From: CAYMUR01 sp964393615
Lineage (GTDB): Bacteria > Planctomycetota > Planctomycetia > Pirellulales > Pirellulaceae
Length of the DNA: 27,886 nucleotides
NCBI GenBank assembly: GCA_964393615.1
Contig: CAYMUR010000069.1
Span: forward strand, 1-27,886
Reading direction: 5' to 3'
Position numbers and translations under genes: made by a program. The notes below the pieces were generated by a model. It worked only from the letters and a program-made list of their open reading frames with translations, was not told the DNA's origin and did not search any database. This document shows, in pieces, positions 6,405-14,399 of this stretch. Positions within the stretch are counted from its first letter, which is position 1; each line of letters begins with the position of its first letter.

Positions 6405-8399
6405 ATGGACCTATTTGCAATCAGTTGTGAAACCTGCCACGCACGTTTGAACGTCCATCACGAAGATGCCGTGGGACAGATTCATCCGTGTCCTCGGTGT
6501 GGCAGTATGGTGCTTGTCCAACGATCTGTGGTCGAAGATAAAGACTCGATGAACGAGTCGAGGGTGCGTGATGGGTTGGAGCCGTCGGCCGCCGACGAAC
6601 ATCGCGACTCAGCCGGTATCCCTGCATCACCATTCCGTTCCAAAGTGGGCGATCTCAAGCCGGTACAACATGACGGAGCGGTACCAGTAGATGTTTTTGA
6701 TTCGACGACCGATCTGACTCATGTTGCATCGGTGGATTCCTCCCCAGCTTCCCAGGAAGATCGTACTCCGGAATTACGAGATGTGCATAGCCACCCCGAA
6801 AAGGCGGACGTTGTGCCAGCGCCCGATGCCGCATGGGCCAACTCAGGACAAGTTTGGATTTGGAACTGGATGCGGTATGGTGTGGCGATGGTAGTGGGCA
6901 TTGCCGGGTCGGTCGCACTTTGCACGGTTGTCATTATTTGGAACCACGGGGCGCGAAATGACCCCATGGCAACGGAATCCCAGTTGCCACCTGCTAGTCC
7001 GAAGAACCGTGTAGTGGAGGTTGTCGACTCCGTCGTTTCGGAAGAACAGGAGGACGAGGGACAGGCGTCTGAAGAAGCTCTCCAGGCGCCGGTGACGGTT
7101 GTTCTGGACAGAGAAACGACCAGCGATACCAATTTGGCTGATGTGACCGTTCCCAGTCCAAAATCAGCTTCCGATACGTTGGACTTGTCACAGGCAGCTG
7201 CCCCAGAAAATTCTCAACGGACAGTAGAAAAATCAGTTCCATTGTCAGACCAGGAGGCAATACCTGTTGTCCCTGGCGAGGCGACGAGTGTGTCATCGAC
7301 AGCACCACAAATCGCATCCAGTAAGGTCGATCTTGACGCGCATCTTGGGTTCATCGTTCCGGCTTTCGAAGTCGATGGAGTGGAACTTCATAAGGTCATT
7401 CAAATTTTGTCAGACCTGACGACGATTCCGATAACGCTTCAGCCAGAAGCACTTCTGTTGGCCGGTCGTACTGTCAATTCTCCGGTTCGCATGAAAACTG
7501 AAAATCGTTCCGTCGATGACATTCTCAAGGAGTTACTAGGAGCCCAACATTTAAGCTATTTTGTACAGCGTGATCAGATTGTAGTGACCAACAAGGCGAC
7601 TGACGCTGACGGATTAAAAGAGATTACTTACCCAATAGGCGATTTGTTGGAACACGGGTCAACTACGAGCGAGCAACTTGTGCAACTGATTACTACCATG
7701 GTGCGGCCGGATTCCTGGCAAAAACGTGGTGGATTGGCACGGTTGGTGGTAGAAGGTGATTCACTGGTGATTGAACAAACGGGGCCGATTCACTGGGAAA
7801 TTTTGAAACTTTGTGAAAAAATCAGGTTTGTACGTGGATTGCCGCTGCGAAGTCGTCGGTCCTCGGAACGATTTGAACTGACGACGCAGGCCGAACGGGC
7901 AAAATCCAGTCTGGCAGTAAGCGTATCCATGAACTATGTGATTCCGACTCGTCTGGTTGATATGTTTGGTCACCTTGAAAAGGAGACGAAGGTACAAGTC
8001 CTGGTGAACTGGTTAAGTGCCAGTGAAGTAGGCGTGGAGCCTGATTTCGAAACGACTTTTGTAAACCAAAATCGGTCTCTTGGCCAATCGCTTCAGGAGT
8101 TGTTGTTCCCATTGGGCTTGGCATTTCGTGTTGTAGACAAGCTGACTCTGCAGGTCGTCAGTCAAGATTATTTGGAACAGCGACCTGTCATTGAACTTTA
8201 TCATGCGGATGACTGGTTGTTGCATGATTCCACGGCGGAACAGCTTGTGACACAGATTGAATCGACATTGGGTGTCATTCAGTCAGTGCCGAAGCGACTA
8301 GAATGGCTTCCTGACGACCGATTGCTTGTTGCAAGGCTTTCTCAATCGGACCAAAGCAGGCTAGTTGAGTATTTGCGACCCGAAGCAGATAGTCAGTAG
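6405..8399 (+). CDS. Zinc-ribbon, single-TM protein with duplicated STN/secretin-like modules
   Basis: The ATG at 6405 lies 4 nt after the preceding stop. It starts at a zinc-ribbon with Cys8/Cys11 and Cys29/Cys32, which makes it the sensible start although the frame is open from 6273. The protein has 664 residues. After the ribbon come an acidic low-complexity stretch, a TM helix at about 158-179, and a long Ser/Asp/Glu-rich linker. Two similar module pairs follow: STN-like folds at about 315-397 and 505-588, each followed by a domain resembling secretin N-domains (about 405-475 and 594-660). STN domains are known from secretins and TonB-dependent receptors. Here no beta-barrel or secretin pore follows, so this is not itself a channel. 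The zinc-ribbon would be cytoplasmic and the modules extracytoplasmic. It is probably a partner of the upstream pseudokinase; function is unknown. Confidence 0.75.
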   Translation: MDLFAISCETCHARLNVHHEDAVGQIHPCPRCGSMVLVQRSVVEDKDSMNESRVRDGLEPSAADEHRDSAGIPASPFRSKVGDLKPVQHDGAVPVDVFDSTTDLTHVASVDSSPASQEDRTPELRDVHSHPEKADVVPAPDAAWANSGQVWIWNWMRYGVAMVVGIAGSVALCTVVIIWNHGARNDPMATESQLPPASPKNRVVEVVDSVVSEEQEDEGQASEEALQAPVTVVLDRETTSDTNLADVTVPSPKSASDTLDLSQAAAPENSQRTVEKSVPLSDQEAIPVVPGEATSVSSTAPQIASSKVDLDAHLGFIVPAFEVDGVELHKVIQILSDLTTIPITLQPEALLLAGRTVNSPVRMKTENRSVDDILKELLGAQHLSYFVQRDQIVVTNKATDADGLKEITYPIGDLLEHGSTTSEQLVQLITTMVRPDSWQKRGGLARLVVEGDSLVIEQTGPIHWEILKLCEKIRFVRGLPLRSRRSSERFELTTQAERAKSSLAVSVSMNYVIPTRLVDMFGHLEKETKVQVLVNWLSASEVGVEPDFETTFVNQNRSLGQSLQELLFPLGLAFRVVDKLTLQVVSQDYLEQRPVIELYHADDWLLHDSTAEQLVTQIESTLGVIQSVPKRLEWLPDDRLLVARLSQSDQSRLVEYLRPEADSQ

Positions 8400-8424
8400 C
8401 TGCTTGACGGTTGATGTAATTCTT

Positions 8425-8439
8425 GCAGAGAAATTCTGC
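8425..8439 (+). terminator. Short stem-loop after the zinc-ribbon/STN gene
   Basis: GCAGA-GAAAT-TCTGC forms a 5-bp stem with a 5-nt loop, 25 nt after the stop codon. No U-run follows. It is the only hairpin I see close to the end of this two-gene unit, so it may help end or protect the transcript. The following bases to about 8670 hold nothing I can name. Confidence 0.25.
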
Positions 8440-8670
8440 TACCAATGGTCGGAGGTGATGATTAGATGGTGATTCGCGGAAGGAGATCGGGCCAAAAGTG
8501 GTCAAGAGAGATTGAATCCCTCGGTGAGTGTTTTCTGTGTGTAGCATGTGATTTACACCATGAGAAGCAGATAGTCAGGCGATTTTGTTGTCAAAACCTA
8601 GAGTGCGTTAGGGCCGAGCGAGCTGCTGGGCAATCGTGGCGATATCGGGACTGTTGAGAATTACATAGCA

Positions 8671-9110
8671 ATATGTGGGCTCGCTGAGGTGGCGCCATGG
8701 ATAGGCAGTGACACGGCCTATTAGGGACGTTGTTGGCTGGCAAAGACGAAATACTTGCGAGAAAATTGGGGTGAATCTTTTTGGTTTCATCCAGCGTGGC
8801 CGACAACTATCGCCCGTAGCAACTGCCGATATACGACTTCCCAACGGGTAGTAAAACGATAGCCGTCGGATACGCTGAAGCGTTGGGACGACAGAATATA
8901 CGGGGTAATGGTAGCGTTGTTGAATTATTAGACAGGGAACTGGTCCAAGTCCTACCGGCTGACTTGGCAGCCATAATGGTTGATATGACGCCTTTGCGGC
9001 GTATTGGGAAACCAGAAGAAATTGTCGAGTCTGCTTGTTTCTTGTTGAGCGAATGGTCCAGCTGCATGGCCGGCCCAACGGTTATCACTTTGGAAGGGCC
9101 GGCGGCCAGT
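8671..9110 (+). pseudogene. Decayed short-chain dehydrogenase/reductase (SDR) remnant
   Basis: Pieces of one SDR are recognisable in three frames and in the correct order. CGLAEVAPW at 8674-8700 (the NAG region) is followed by a stop at 8722. GVNLFGFI, the helix-4 region, begins at 8765 in another frame and stops at 8849. GSKTIAVGYAEALGRQNIR then starts at about 8847 in a third frame; it aligns with the YxxxK helix, but the tyrosine is replaced. This last frame runs on to TPLRRIGKPEEIV and an ITLEGP ending that matches the classic SDR C-terminus. The NAPG-type motif after NIR is shortened. No Rossmann N-terminus was found upstream. Two frame changes, a stop and loss of catalytic residues argue against function. 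The intact SDR at 21978 is a different family member. Confidence 0.65.
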
Positions 9111-9182
9111 ATTGCTCGTGGATTGTCGGAAAGTAGGAGCTGTGACAACCGGCCGAATTTTTTGAATGCGAATTGTGAACTT

Positions 9183-9208
9183 CTGTTGTTTAGGCGAGAA
9201 AACAACAG
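9183..9208 (-). terminator. Stem-loop downstream of mgtE
   Basis: CTGTTGTTT (9183-9191) and AAACAACAG (9200-9208) are perfect 9-nt inverted repeats with an 8-nt loop. They lie about 30 nt beyond the mgtE stop, between mgtE and the convergent SDR remnant. No U-run follows on the minus strand. It is the best candidate for an end-of-transcript structure here. Confidence 0.4.
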
Positions 9209-9237
9209 GAACGTGTCCTCTCCGCAGAGCTCCAGAA

Positions 9238-10620
9238 TCATCCGGACCCTGGAATCGTGTAGTGGAGGACAAGGGCTGCCACGCTCATGTAGATCACGAT
9301 TCCGACGATATCGATAATTCCTGCAACAAATGGGTTGCTCATCATAGCTGGATCCCATCCGAAACGCTGAAACGTCAATGGGAGTACGGCACCGATAATG
9401 GTGCCACACAGCACGACCAGCAACAGCGTACAAGGCAGTACCGTTGCCTCGATGAAGTTTCCATCCCGCATCACACAAGCGACAAAAAAACCAATCAGTG
9501 CCAAGGATGTGCCCAGTAATAAACCAACTACCATTTCTCGCCGAACCACACTGCTCCAGTCGGTGAGCGTGACGTCACCGGTAGCCAGGCCGGTAATCAC
9601 CAGTGTGGCGGTTTGGCTCCCCGTATTCCCGCCACTGGAGATTACCAACGGAATAAACGCGACAAGCCAAGGCCAATACTGTAGATGGTGTTCTTCGTAA
9701 TAATCCAACGCAAATGCCGTCATCAATGCTGCCACAAACAGTACGGTTAACCAAATACCGCGTTTCCAGGTGAGAGTTAACAAGGGCGTGTTGAGATAAC
9801 TTTCTGTGAGTGGTTCTACAGCTGCAATGCGGTGTGCATCTTCGGTTGCTTCCTCTCGCATGACATCGATCACATCGTCATGCGTAATAATTCCTAACAT
9901 GCGTTGGTCGTCGTCGATCACGGGGATTGCCATTAAATCGAAGTGAGCTACTTTGTTGGCGATTTCTTCCTGATCTTCAAGTACATTGGTAGTGACTAAG
10001 TCACGTTCTATCAGGTCAGCAAGCGGAGTGTCTGGTCTGGCAATGGCCGACAGCAATTGGCGTGCCGATAGCACCCCGCGTAAACGATCTTCCTGGACGA
10101 CATCAACAACATACAGGTAGTTAATCGTCTCTAGCTGAGCCGCTTGTTTGCCCAGTTCCTCCATCGCTTCTTGGACTGTCAGTTGCTCTCCCAGCTTTGC
10201 GAATTCAGTTGTCATGAGGGCACCAGCCGACTCTTCTGGATAGGCTCGCAGTCTCAAGATGTCACGTCGCTCTTCACTGGGAAGTAAGGGCAACAATTCG
10301 GTGACGACGCCTGATGACATTTCCCGTAACAGGTCGACGCGATCATCGGGTGGCATTTCCGCGATGAGGTCGGCAATTTCTTCCCGTTGTTGGCCTTCAG
10401 CAATTTCTACTTGTTTGTCGATGACAAAATAAGTGAATATTGCAGCACGCTGGGTAACGTGGGTGCGTAATAAGACTGACCATGCTTCTGCTGCGGTCAG
10501 ACCTTCCATGAATTCTGCGGTTCGTGCGGGGTGTAAAGCGACGCAGAACTCTGACAGTTCATTGTCATTATTTTCGGCGAGCAATTCGCGTAGTTCAGGT
10601 AAATAAAGCGTGTTTAGCAT
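9238..10620 (-). CDS. mgtE: Magnesium transporter MgtE
   Basis: MgtE is a homodimeric inner-membrane Mg2+ channel gated by cytoplasmic Mg2+. The protein has 460 residues, close to the usual length. The acidic helical N domain spans about 1-130, with PPDDRVDLLREM and LLPSEERRDILRL. A pair of CBS domains spans about 137-260, and five TM helices fill about 285-455. The pore signature GGNTGSQTATL is at 330-340. The Mg2+-site aspartate in PFVAGIIDIVG is D437. The gene stands alone on the minus strand, 123 nt downstream of the CbiA-like gene. A TATTAT box sits 8 nt before the ATG. Confidence 0.93.
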   Translation of the reverse strand: MLNTLYLPELRELLAENNDNELSEFCVALHPARTAEFMEGLTAAEAWSVLLRTHVTQRAAIFTYFVIDKQVEIAEGQQREEIADLIAEMPPDDRVDLLREMSSGVVTELLPLLPSEERRDILRLRAYPEESAGALMTTEFAKLGEQLTVQEAMEELGKQAAQLETINYLYVVDVVQEDRLRGVLSARQLLSAIARPDTPLADLIERDLVTTNVLEDQEEIANKVAHFDLMAIPVIDDDQRMLGIITHDDVIDVMREEATEDAHRIAAVEPLTESYLNTPLLTLTWKRGIWLTVLFVAALMTAFALDYYEEHHLQYWPWLVAFIPLVISSGGNTGSQTATLVITGLATGDVTLTDWSSVVRREMVVGLLLGTSLALIGFFVACVMRDGNFIEATVLPCTLLLVVLCGTIIGAVLPLTFQRFGWDPAMMSNPFVAGIIDIVGIVIYMSVAALVLHYTIPGSG

Positions 10621-10628
10621 GACCGCAG

Positions 10629-10634
10629 ATAATA
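10629..10634 (-). promoter_or_regulatory. -10-like box immediately before mgtE
   Basis: TATTAT on the minus strand ends 8 nt before the mgtE ATG. No Shine-Dalgarno sequence is present. A -35 match 17 nt upstream (TTCCCT) is weak. If used, the message would be leaderless or nearly so, as suggested for thiO. This spacing leaves no room for an Mg2+ riboswitch downstream of this start, though a longer transcript from further upstream is not excluded. Confidence 0.3.
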
Positions 10635-10743
10635 CACCGGAATAAGGACTGAGGGAAGCTCAGCAGTGAGAATCGACAAGACACAGGGTGGTTTCTGCGT
10701 CCCTCGGGAGTTGTCACAAGAGTGAGATATGTTCTGACCCGGG

Positions 10744-12153
10744 TTAATTTACCGAGCTGTGGCTGATGGTTGATTTGGCCTGACTAAACTGCGCGAAGAT
10801 TCGGTGGACGAAGTCCGGTTGGGCCGCGAAATTAAGATTCAGTAGACTACCAATGAGCTGTTTTTGACTCAAGAAAGTTAGCCTTTGTTGATATGTGGTA
10901 GCAAAAGTGTTTAAGTGGTCCAGGGGCTGTAGTCTCCAGTGAGAGTTGAGATAACCTCGGATGCGAGTTCCCGCTTTTCCGAGCCAGCTTGACTGGGGCA
11001 GTTTAATTTCCTGGGGAACTGTTGTTGGACTGTCCGGACAGAGGTGCGAGTCGATAGGCAATGCCCCAACCATTGGTATTGGCGCTTGGCCCGGTATCAT
11101 CATGCGCTGCCCCAGGTAGGCGACTCCTCCCCCTTCAGCATAAACGCCACCATGTTGGTACACGTGGTCACGCAACGCCATATGCATGCAATGATTCTGT
11201 GACAATGCCCATGCGTGTTTTTCCGGGTGACCACAACCAAAATAAACCAGGTTTGTATTTTGAGGGAGCGATTCATCCCGCAGTGGTGAAAATGTTTTGA
11301 TCGTGGCTCCGCCCATTTCGAGCATATCGAGTGCATCAGCAAAATAGCAATGAAATGCGTCATCAAAAGCTACCGCGATAGATAATTTGTGATCCGGGGC
11401 CAACGTTGGCAAGTGTAAGGCTGGATCGTTGGGAAAGTCCCTTCGTTTCGCCAAGGTCATGAGTTGGCCAAAATCGAGATACCTTAGCAAATTGTTTCCC
11501 AGTCGACGGTAGTTGGTGCGACATGTTTTGCCCTCGCAATGTGATGATTCAATGGCCAGCCGAACATGCGGAAGTGATTCCAAGGCGCCTAGTACAGGAA
11601 TTTCCCATAAAGCTTCAAGTTGGGTCTGTAGGCGACAAAAGCATTTCATGCCAGTCACACCATCCAAAAGCAACGCATCGACCGGTGGTCGTCGGATAGA
11701 GATTTCACAGGGTTGGATCCTTGCCACGTCCAGCACACCGATACGTGGTACATCGAGCCAATCACAGAGTTCTTTCAAATTGCCACCGATATGCAGTGGC
11801 GAGTCGTGTGCCGTACTCTTTTTGTCATGAATGGAAAAGCTGCTCTGTTTTTCTCGAGAAATTTGGCTGTTGGTTTCAAAGCAACCTTCGACGACTGCCA
11901 GATCACATGACTGAGCTCCTTGCCGAAATAATGTACGACAAAGTTCGGATGACATGAGCCAGGTATCAAGGTGCCTGTGACATTGGCCTGTGATCGAACT
12001 AACGTTATCGTCCGTCGCAAAGCAGGCCTGAGACCGAAAGGTTTGGACGTCCGCTCCACTACGTTCTAAAACGTCCAACAGCGCCCACAGCATTGGCTGG
12101 TGGTCGGTTTCTTTTTTGATCGCACCGATAGCGATACGTGGGTATTTGGTCAT
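10744..12153 (-). CDS. CobB/CbiA-like protein with lost catalytic residues
   Basis: The 469-residue protein has the two-part layout of cobyrinate a,c-diamide synthase, an ATP-dependent amidotransferase. The N-terminal half resembles the dethiobiotin-synthetase-like ATPase domain (for example LDVPRIGVLDV near 133-143). The C-terminal half resembles the class I glutaminase-like domain, with YFGCGHPEKHAW near 304-315, then YAEGGGVAYLG near 338-348 and PMVGALP. In true CbiA the last motif is ECGG and its Cys is the glutaminase nucleophile; here that position is G341. The ATP P-loop is also absent: the start reads IGAIKKETDHQP instead of a G-x-x-x-G-K-T/S loop. Ammonia transfer and ATP use of the standard kind are therefore unlikely. 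No other cobalamin genes are near. It may bind a ligand or have a new activity. Confidence 0.65.
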   Translation of the reverse strand: MTKYPRIAIGAIKKETDHQPMLWALLDVLERSGADVQTFRSQACFATDDNVSSITGQCHRHLDTWLMSSELCRTLFRQGAQSCDLAVVEGCFETNSQISREKQSSFSIHDKKSTAHDSPLHIGGNLKELCDWLDVPRIGVLDVARIQPCEISIRRPPVDALLLDGVTGMKCFCRLQTQLEALWEIPVLGALESLPHVRLAIESSHCEGKTCRTNYRRLGNNLLRYLDFGQLMTLAKRRDFPNDPALHLPTLAPDHKLSIAVAFDDAFHCYFADALDMLEMGGATIKTFSPLRDESLPQNTNLVYFGCGHPEKHAWALSQNHCMHMALRDHVYQHGGVYAEGGGVAYLGQRMMIPGQAPIPMVGALPIDSHLCPDSPTTVPQEIKLPQSSWLGKAGTRIRGYLNSHWRLQPLDHLNTFATTYQQRLTFLSQKQLIGSLLNLNFAAQPDFVHRIFAQFSQAKSTISHSSVN

Positions 12154-12612
12154 TTAGATGGGAACGATTAGAAAATGTTCGTAGCGATATGAAAATAACA
12201 AATGACGTGAATCAGCATAGAAATGGCAAAAGCCTGAGCCAGTCTGGTTTTTCAACGAACACGCGTAGGAAACGATTCACGGATTGTGCGAACGGTCACA
12301 CAAAAAACACCTGTTAGTATTTTTAGGGGAAAAACCCTGATGGTCAAGGGAAGAAAAGACATTTTTTGACGGTATGCCGTGGATGGTTTTGTGTCAGACC
12401 ATACCTGATTGTCAAAAAAAACGATGTGGTAGTAAGTTCTTATGATCGAAAAGAGATTGTCATTCCCTCTCCCTGGTCAATTGGGAATCATGGTGGAAAT
12501 GCTGAAAGGTTGCTGAGGTGTTTGGCAGTTTGCTGTTTTTATTCCAGAGCCGACTAGGGGAATCGTTCAGGCTGATCATTGTTTTCAGCCCTGTTTATTT
12601 TCATGAAACGGT
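12154..12612. other. Spacer between the HtrA protease gene and the CbiA-like gene
   Basis: No gene is supported in these 459 bases. One plus-strand open frame of 63 codons at 12366 has no recognisable motif. A weak hairpin, GGCTG (12570-12574) with CAGCC (12586-12590), lies about 25 nt past the protease stop and could act in termination on the minus strand. No U-run follows it. I see no clear promoter for the CbiA-like gene and no Shine-Dalgarno sequence before its ATG. Confidence 0.4.
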
Positions 12613-13791
12613 CTATTTTTCTTGGCTTTCTTCGTTTGGACTTTTAAGTGATTCGTCCGGTAAAGGTTTGACAACAACGTCCAGTGTCGTGACATTGCCA
12701 TTTCGGTTGACAGTCACTTGGTGGGAGGAACCAAATGGTAGCTGTTCCACAGCATCCTGCAGGTCACCGACATCACGGACTCGATTGCCGCTAAATGAAA
12801 TAATGACATCCGAGTTTTCGATGCCCGCATCGGCGGCAGGTGACCCGGACAGTACATTTCGGACCAACACGCCTTGGGAAATCGAAGCATCTAAATTGTT
12901 TTTGCGGGCAAATTCTGGGTCGATTGTGTCGATTTGGATGCCGAGATAGGCTCGTCGGACACGTCCCGAATCAATCAGTTGTTGTGCAACCCATTTCGCT
13001 CGATTCATGGGGATGGCAAATCCGACTCCAGCATTCACTCCATTGGGGCTGGCAATTGCTGTATTGATTCCGACGACTTCACCCTCGAGATTGATTAAAG
13101 GGCCACCCGAATTGCCTGGGTTGATTGCCGCGTCGGTTTGAATCAATTTACCTCGCTGGATGGGGCGTACGCCACGCCCTTTTCCACTGATGATACCTGC
13201 ACTGACCGTGGCATCCAGTCCAAACGGGCTACCGATTGCCAGCACCCAGTCCCCGATTGCCAGGTCGTCTGAGTTGCCGAATCGTGCCGGAGGAAAACTT
13301 TTGTCGGACTCCACGCGTAAAATTGCCAGGTCGCTGGAATTGTCAGCCCGAATATCAAGTGCTTTCAGTTCAACTCCGTCGGCAAAGCGTACCCAGATTT
13401 CATCGGCGCCGCGAACCACATGGCTATTGGTCAAGATATTTCCGGTTTCGCTGATAATAATACCCGATCCTACACCGTGTGATGGGTGACCGTCGGGTAA
13501 CCTCAGTCCAGGTGGTAATTCAAAATCAGGTGGTAATTTAAAAGGTAAATCTTCTGGAGTAATTTCACGTCCTTCACGTCCATGGGTGTTGGTGATAATG
13601 GTTACCACCGAATGCATCGTACTATTGGCCGCAGAACGGAAGGCGTTCGAAAGGTGTTTTGCAACGGTGGCGGATTCCGATGTTTCATCTGCCACAATGT
13701 GGCTGCAGACAAGAACCAATGTCATTAGCATTTTTGCGAACCACAGCGGCCGCACGACATGTCTACAGTGAGGTATCCAATAGTTGAGCAC
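12613..13791 (-). CDS. HtrA/DegP-type serine protease with one PDZ domain
   Basis: This is an envelope quality-control protease of the S1C family. From the GTG at 13791 it has 392 residues. I prefer this start because GGGAG lies 8 nt upstream; an in-frame TTG at 13806 is possible. A signal peptide or anchor follows a basic N-region (MLMTLVLVCSHIVA). The catalytic triad is visible: His124 in TNSHVV, Asp154 in SSDLAIL and Ser228 in GNSGGP. The N-terminal part contains a proline-rich insert (DLPFKLPPDFELPPG) before the protease fold, where DegP has its LA loop region. One PDZ domain spans about 290-375, whereas E. coli DegP has two, so this is closer to DegS-like layouts. It is divergent from rnc, with a strong candidate promoter at 13982-14009. 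Confidence 0.9.
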   Translation of the reverse strand: MLNYWIPHCRHVVRPLWFAKMLMTLVLVCSHIVADETSESATVAKHLSNAFRSAANSTMHSVVTIITNTHGREGREITPEDLPFKLPPDFELPPGLRLPDGHPSHGVGSGIIISETGNILTNSHVVRGADEIWVRFADGVELKALDIRADNSSDLAILRVESDKSFPPARFGNSDDLAIGDWVLAIGSPFGLDATVSAGIISGKGRGVRPIQRGKLIQTDAAINPGNSGGPLINLEGEVVGINTAIASPNGVNAGVGFAIPMNRAKWVAQQLIDSGRVRRAYLGIQIDTIDPEFARKNNLDASISQGVLVRNVLSGSPAADAGIENSDVIISFSGNRVRDVGDLQDAVEQLPFGSSHQVTVNRNGNVTTLDVVVKPLPDESLKSPNEESQEK

Positions 13792-13960
13792 GTGAAGGTC
13801 TCCCAATCCGGAAATTTCGTAGGTTGTCAGTGAGTTAGAGTGTTGTTGAAGATCTGAAATCTAGAGTCTGATTGCCAACTAACTTGTCTAAAAATAAATT
13901 ACTTCTGACGATACCAGTATAAAGCAGGCGGTTGTCGACAAGTAGCACCGCATTACACAA

Positions 13961-13989
13961 TTGTTTGCGGCTGAAATTTAAATTATAAA
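13961..13989 (+). promoter_or_regulatory. Candidate promoter directed toward rnc
   Basis: TTGTTT (13961-13966) and TATAAA (13984-13989) are separated by 17 nt on the plus strand. The -10 matches five of six consensus bases, the -35 three of six. It overlaps the opposing promoter for the protease gene. A transcript from here would have about 400 nt of leader before rnc, including the structured region at 14279-14369. A second possible -35, TTGACA at 14151-14156, lies closer to rnc but lacks a good -10. Apart from these elements and the leader structure, the 13807-14399 spacer holds no supported gene. Confidence 0.3.
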
Positions 13990-14009
13990 CCCAAATAGTG
14001 CCGTGCCAA
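13982..14009 (-). promoter_or_regulatory. Strong candidate promoter of the HtrA protease gene
   Basis: On the minus strand TTGGCA (14009-14004, five of six) and TATAAT (13987-13982, six of six) are separated by 16 nt. This is the best sigma-70-like match I found in the window. It predicts a start near 13975 and about 185 nt of untranslated leader before the GTG at 13791. The AT-rich -10 region is shared with the opposing plus-strand promoter. Confidence 0.5.
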
Positions 14010-14278
14010 TCGGAACGCTAGGCGATACCGGCGAAACGGCTGCTAGACTTTCTATGGAGTTTCGCTGATTGATCTACTTGTCGCCGCATGGAAATCGCTC
14101 GTTGTTTGTAGTGCTCCTTTTTTGTTGTCAACAATGCCTCACCTTTCAAGTTGACATAAGATAGCGTATCGGTTAGTGTTAAGGAAGTTGTTTGTGTGTA
14201 ACAATGACCGCGCATTCCCCCTTTGCTGTTGATTTGGTTACTTTCTCCCCTTCAACTTAGATAGCACGTCTCACATAA

Positions 14279-14369
14279 CGGGGACAGGCCACCCGAGTGC
14301 GGCTTGTTTTAGACCTTGGGGTCGTCATGAGGCTGCTCCAGTCGGTCACACCTTTGGAGCCGGTCCCCG
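14279..14369 (+). ncRNA. Structured leader element upstream of rnc
   Basis: The segment closes with CGGGGAC (14279-14285) pairing perfectly with GTCCCCG (14363-14369). After one mismatch GGC (14287-14289) can pair with GCC (14359-14361). Inside are GACC-TTGG-GGTC (14312-14323) and GCTCCA/TGGAGC (14335-14340 with 14355-14360), which competes with the inner part of the closing stem, plus a small CCG/CGG hairpin at 14293-14302. The structure ends 30 nt before the rnc GTG. RNase III messages in E. coli are autoregulated by cleavage of a leader hairpin. A similar role is possible here but is inference. It is not a tRNA: the T-arm is missing. Confidence 0.4.
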
Positions 14370-14399
14370 CTTTGTTAGCCGTGGATTGGATTTGAGTCT

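Noticed and set aside
8883..9317. A 144-codon open frame as a real gene
   Set aside because: It starts at TTG inside the SDR remnant, and its last 70 codons have no SDR or other similarity and run into the 3' end of mgtE.
10839..10851. A third TAGACTA site
   Set aside because: It is inside the CbiA-like coding sequence and its inverted repeat extends only four bases per arm.
12326..12337. A terminator-like AGGG/CCCT hairpin
   Set aside because: Only four base pairs, far from the end of the protease gene, with no fitting U-run.
14279..14369. A tRNA (long variable arm) with a perfect 7-bp acceptor-like stem
   Set aside because: Length and end stem fit, but there is no TTCRA T-loop, no T-stem next to the 3' strand, and no D-arm pattern.
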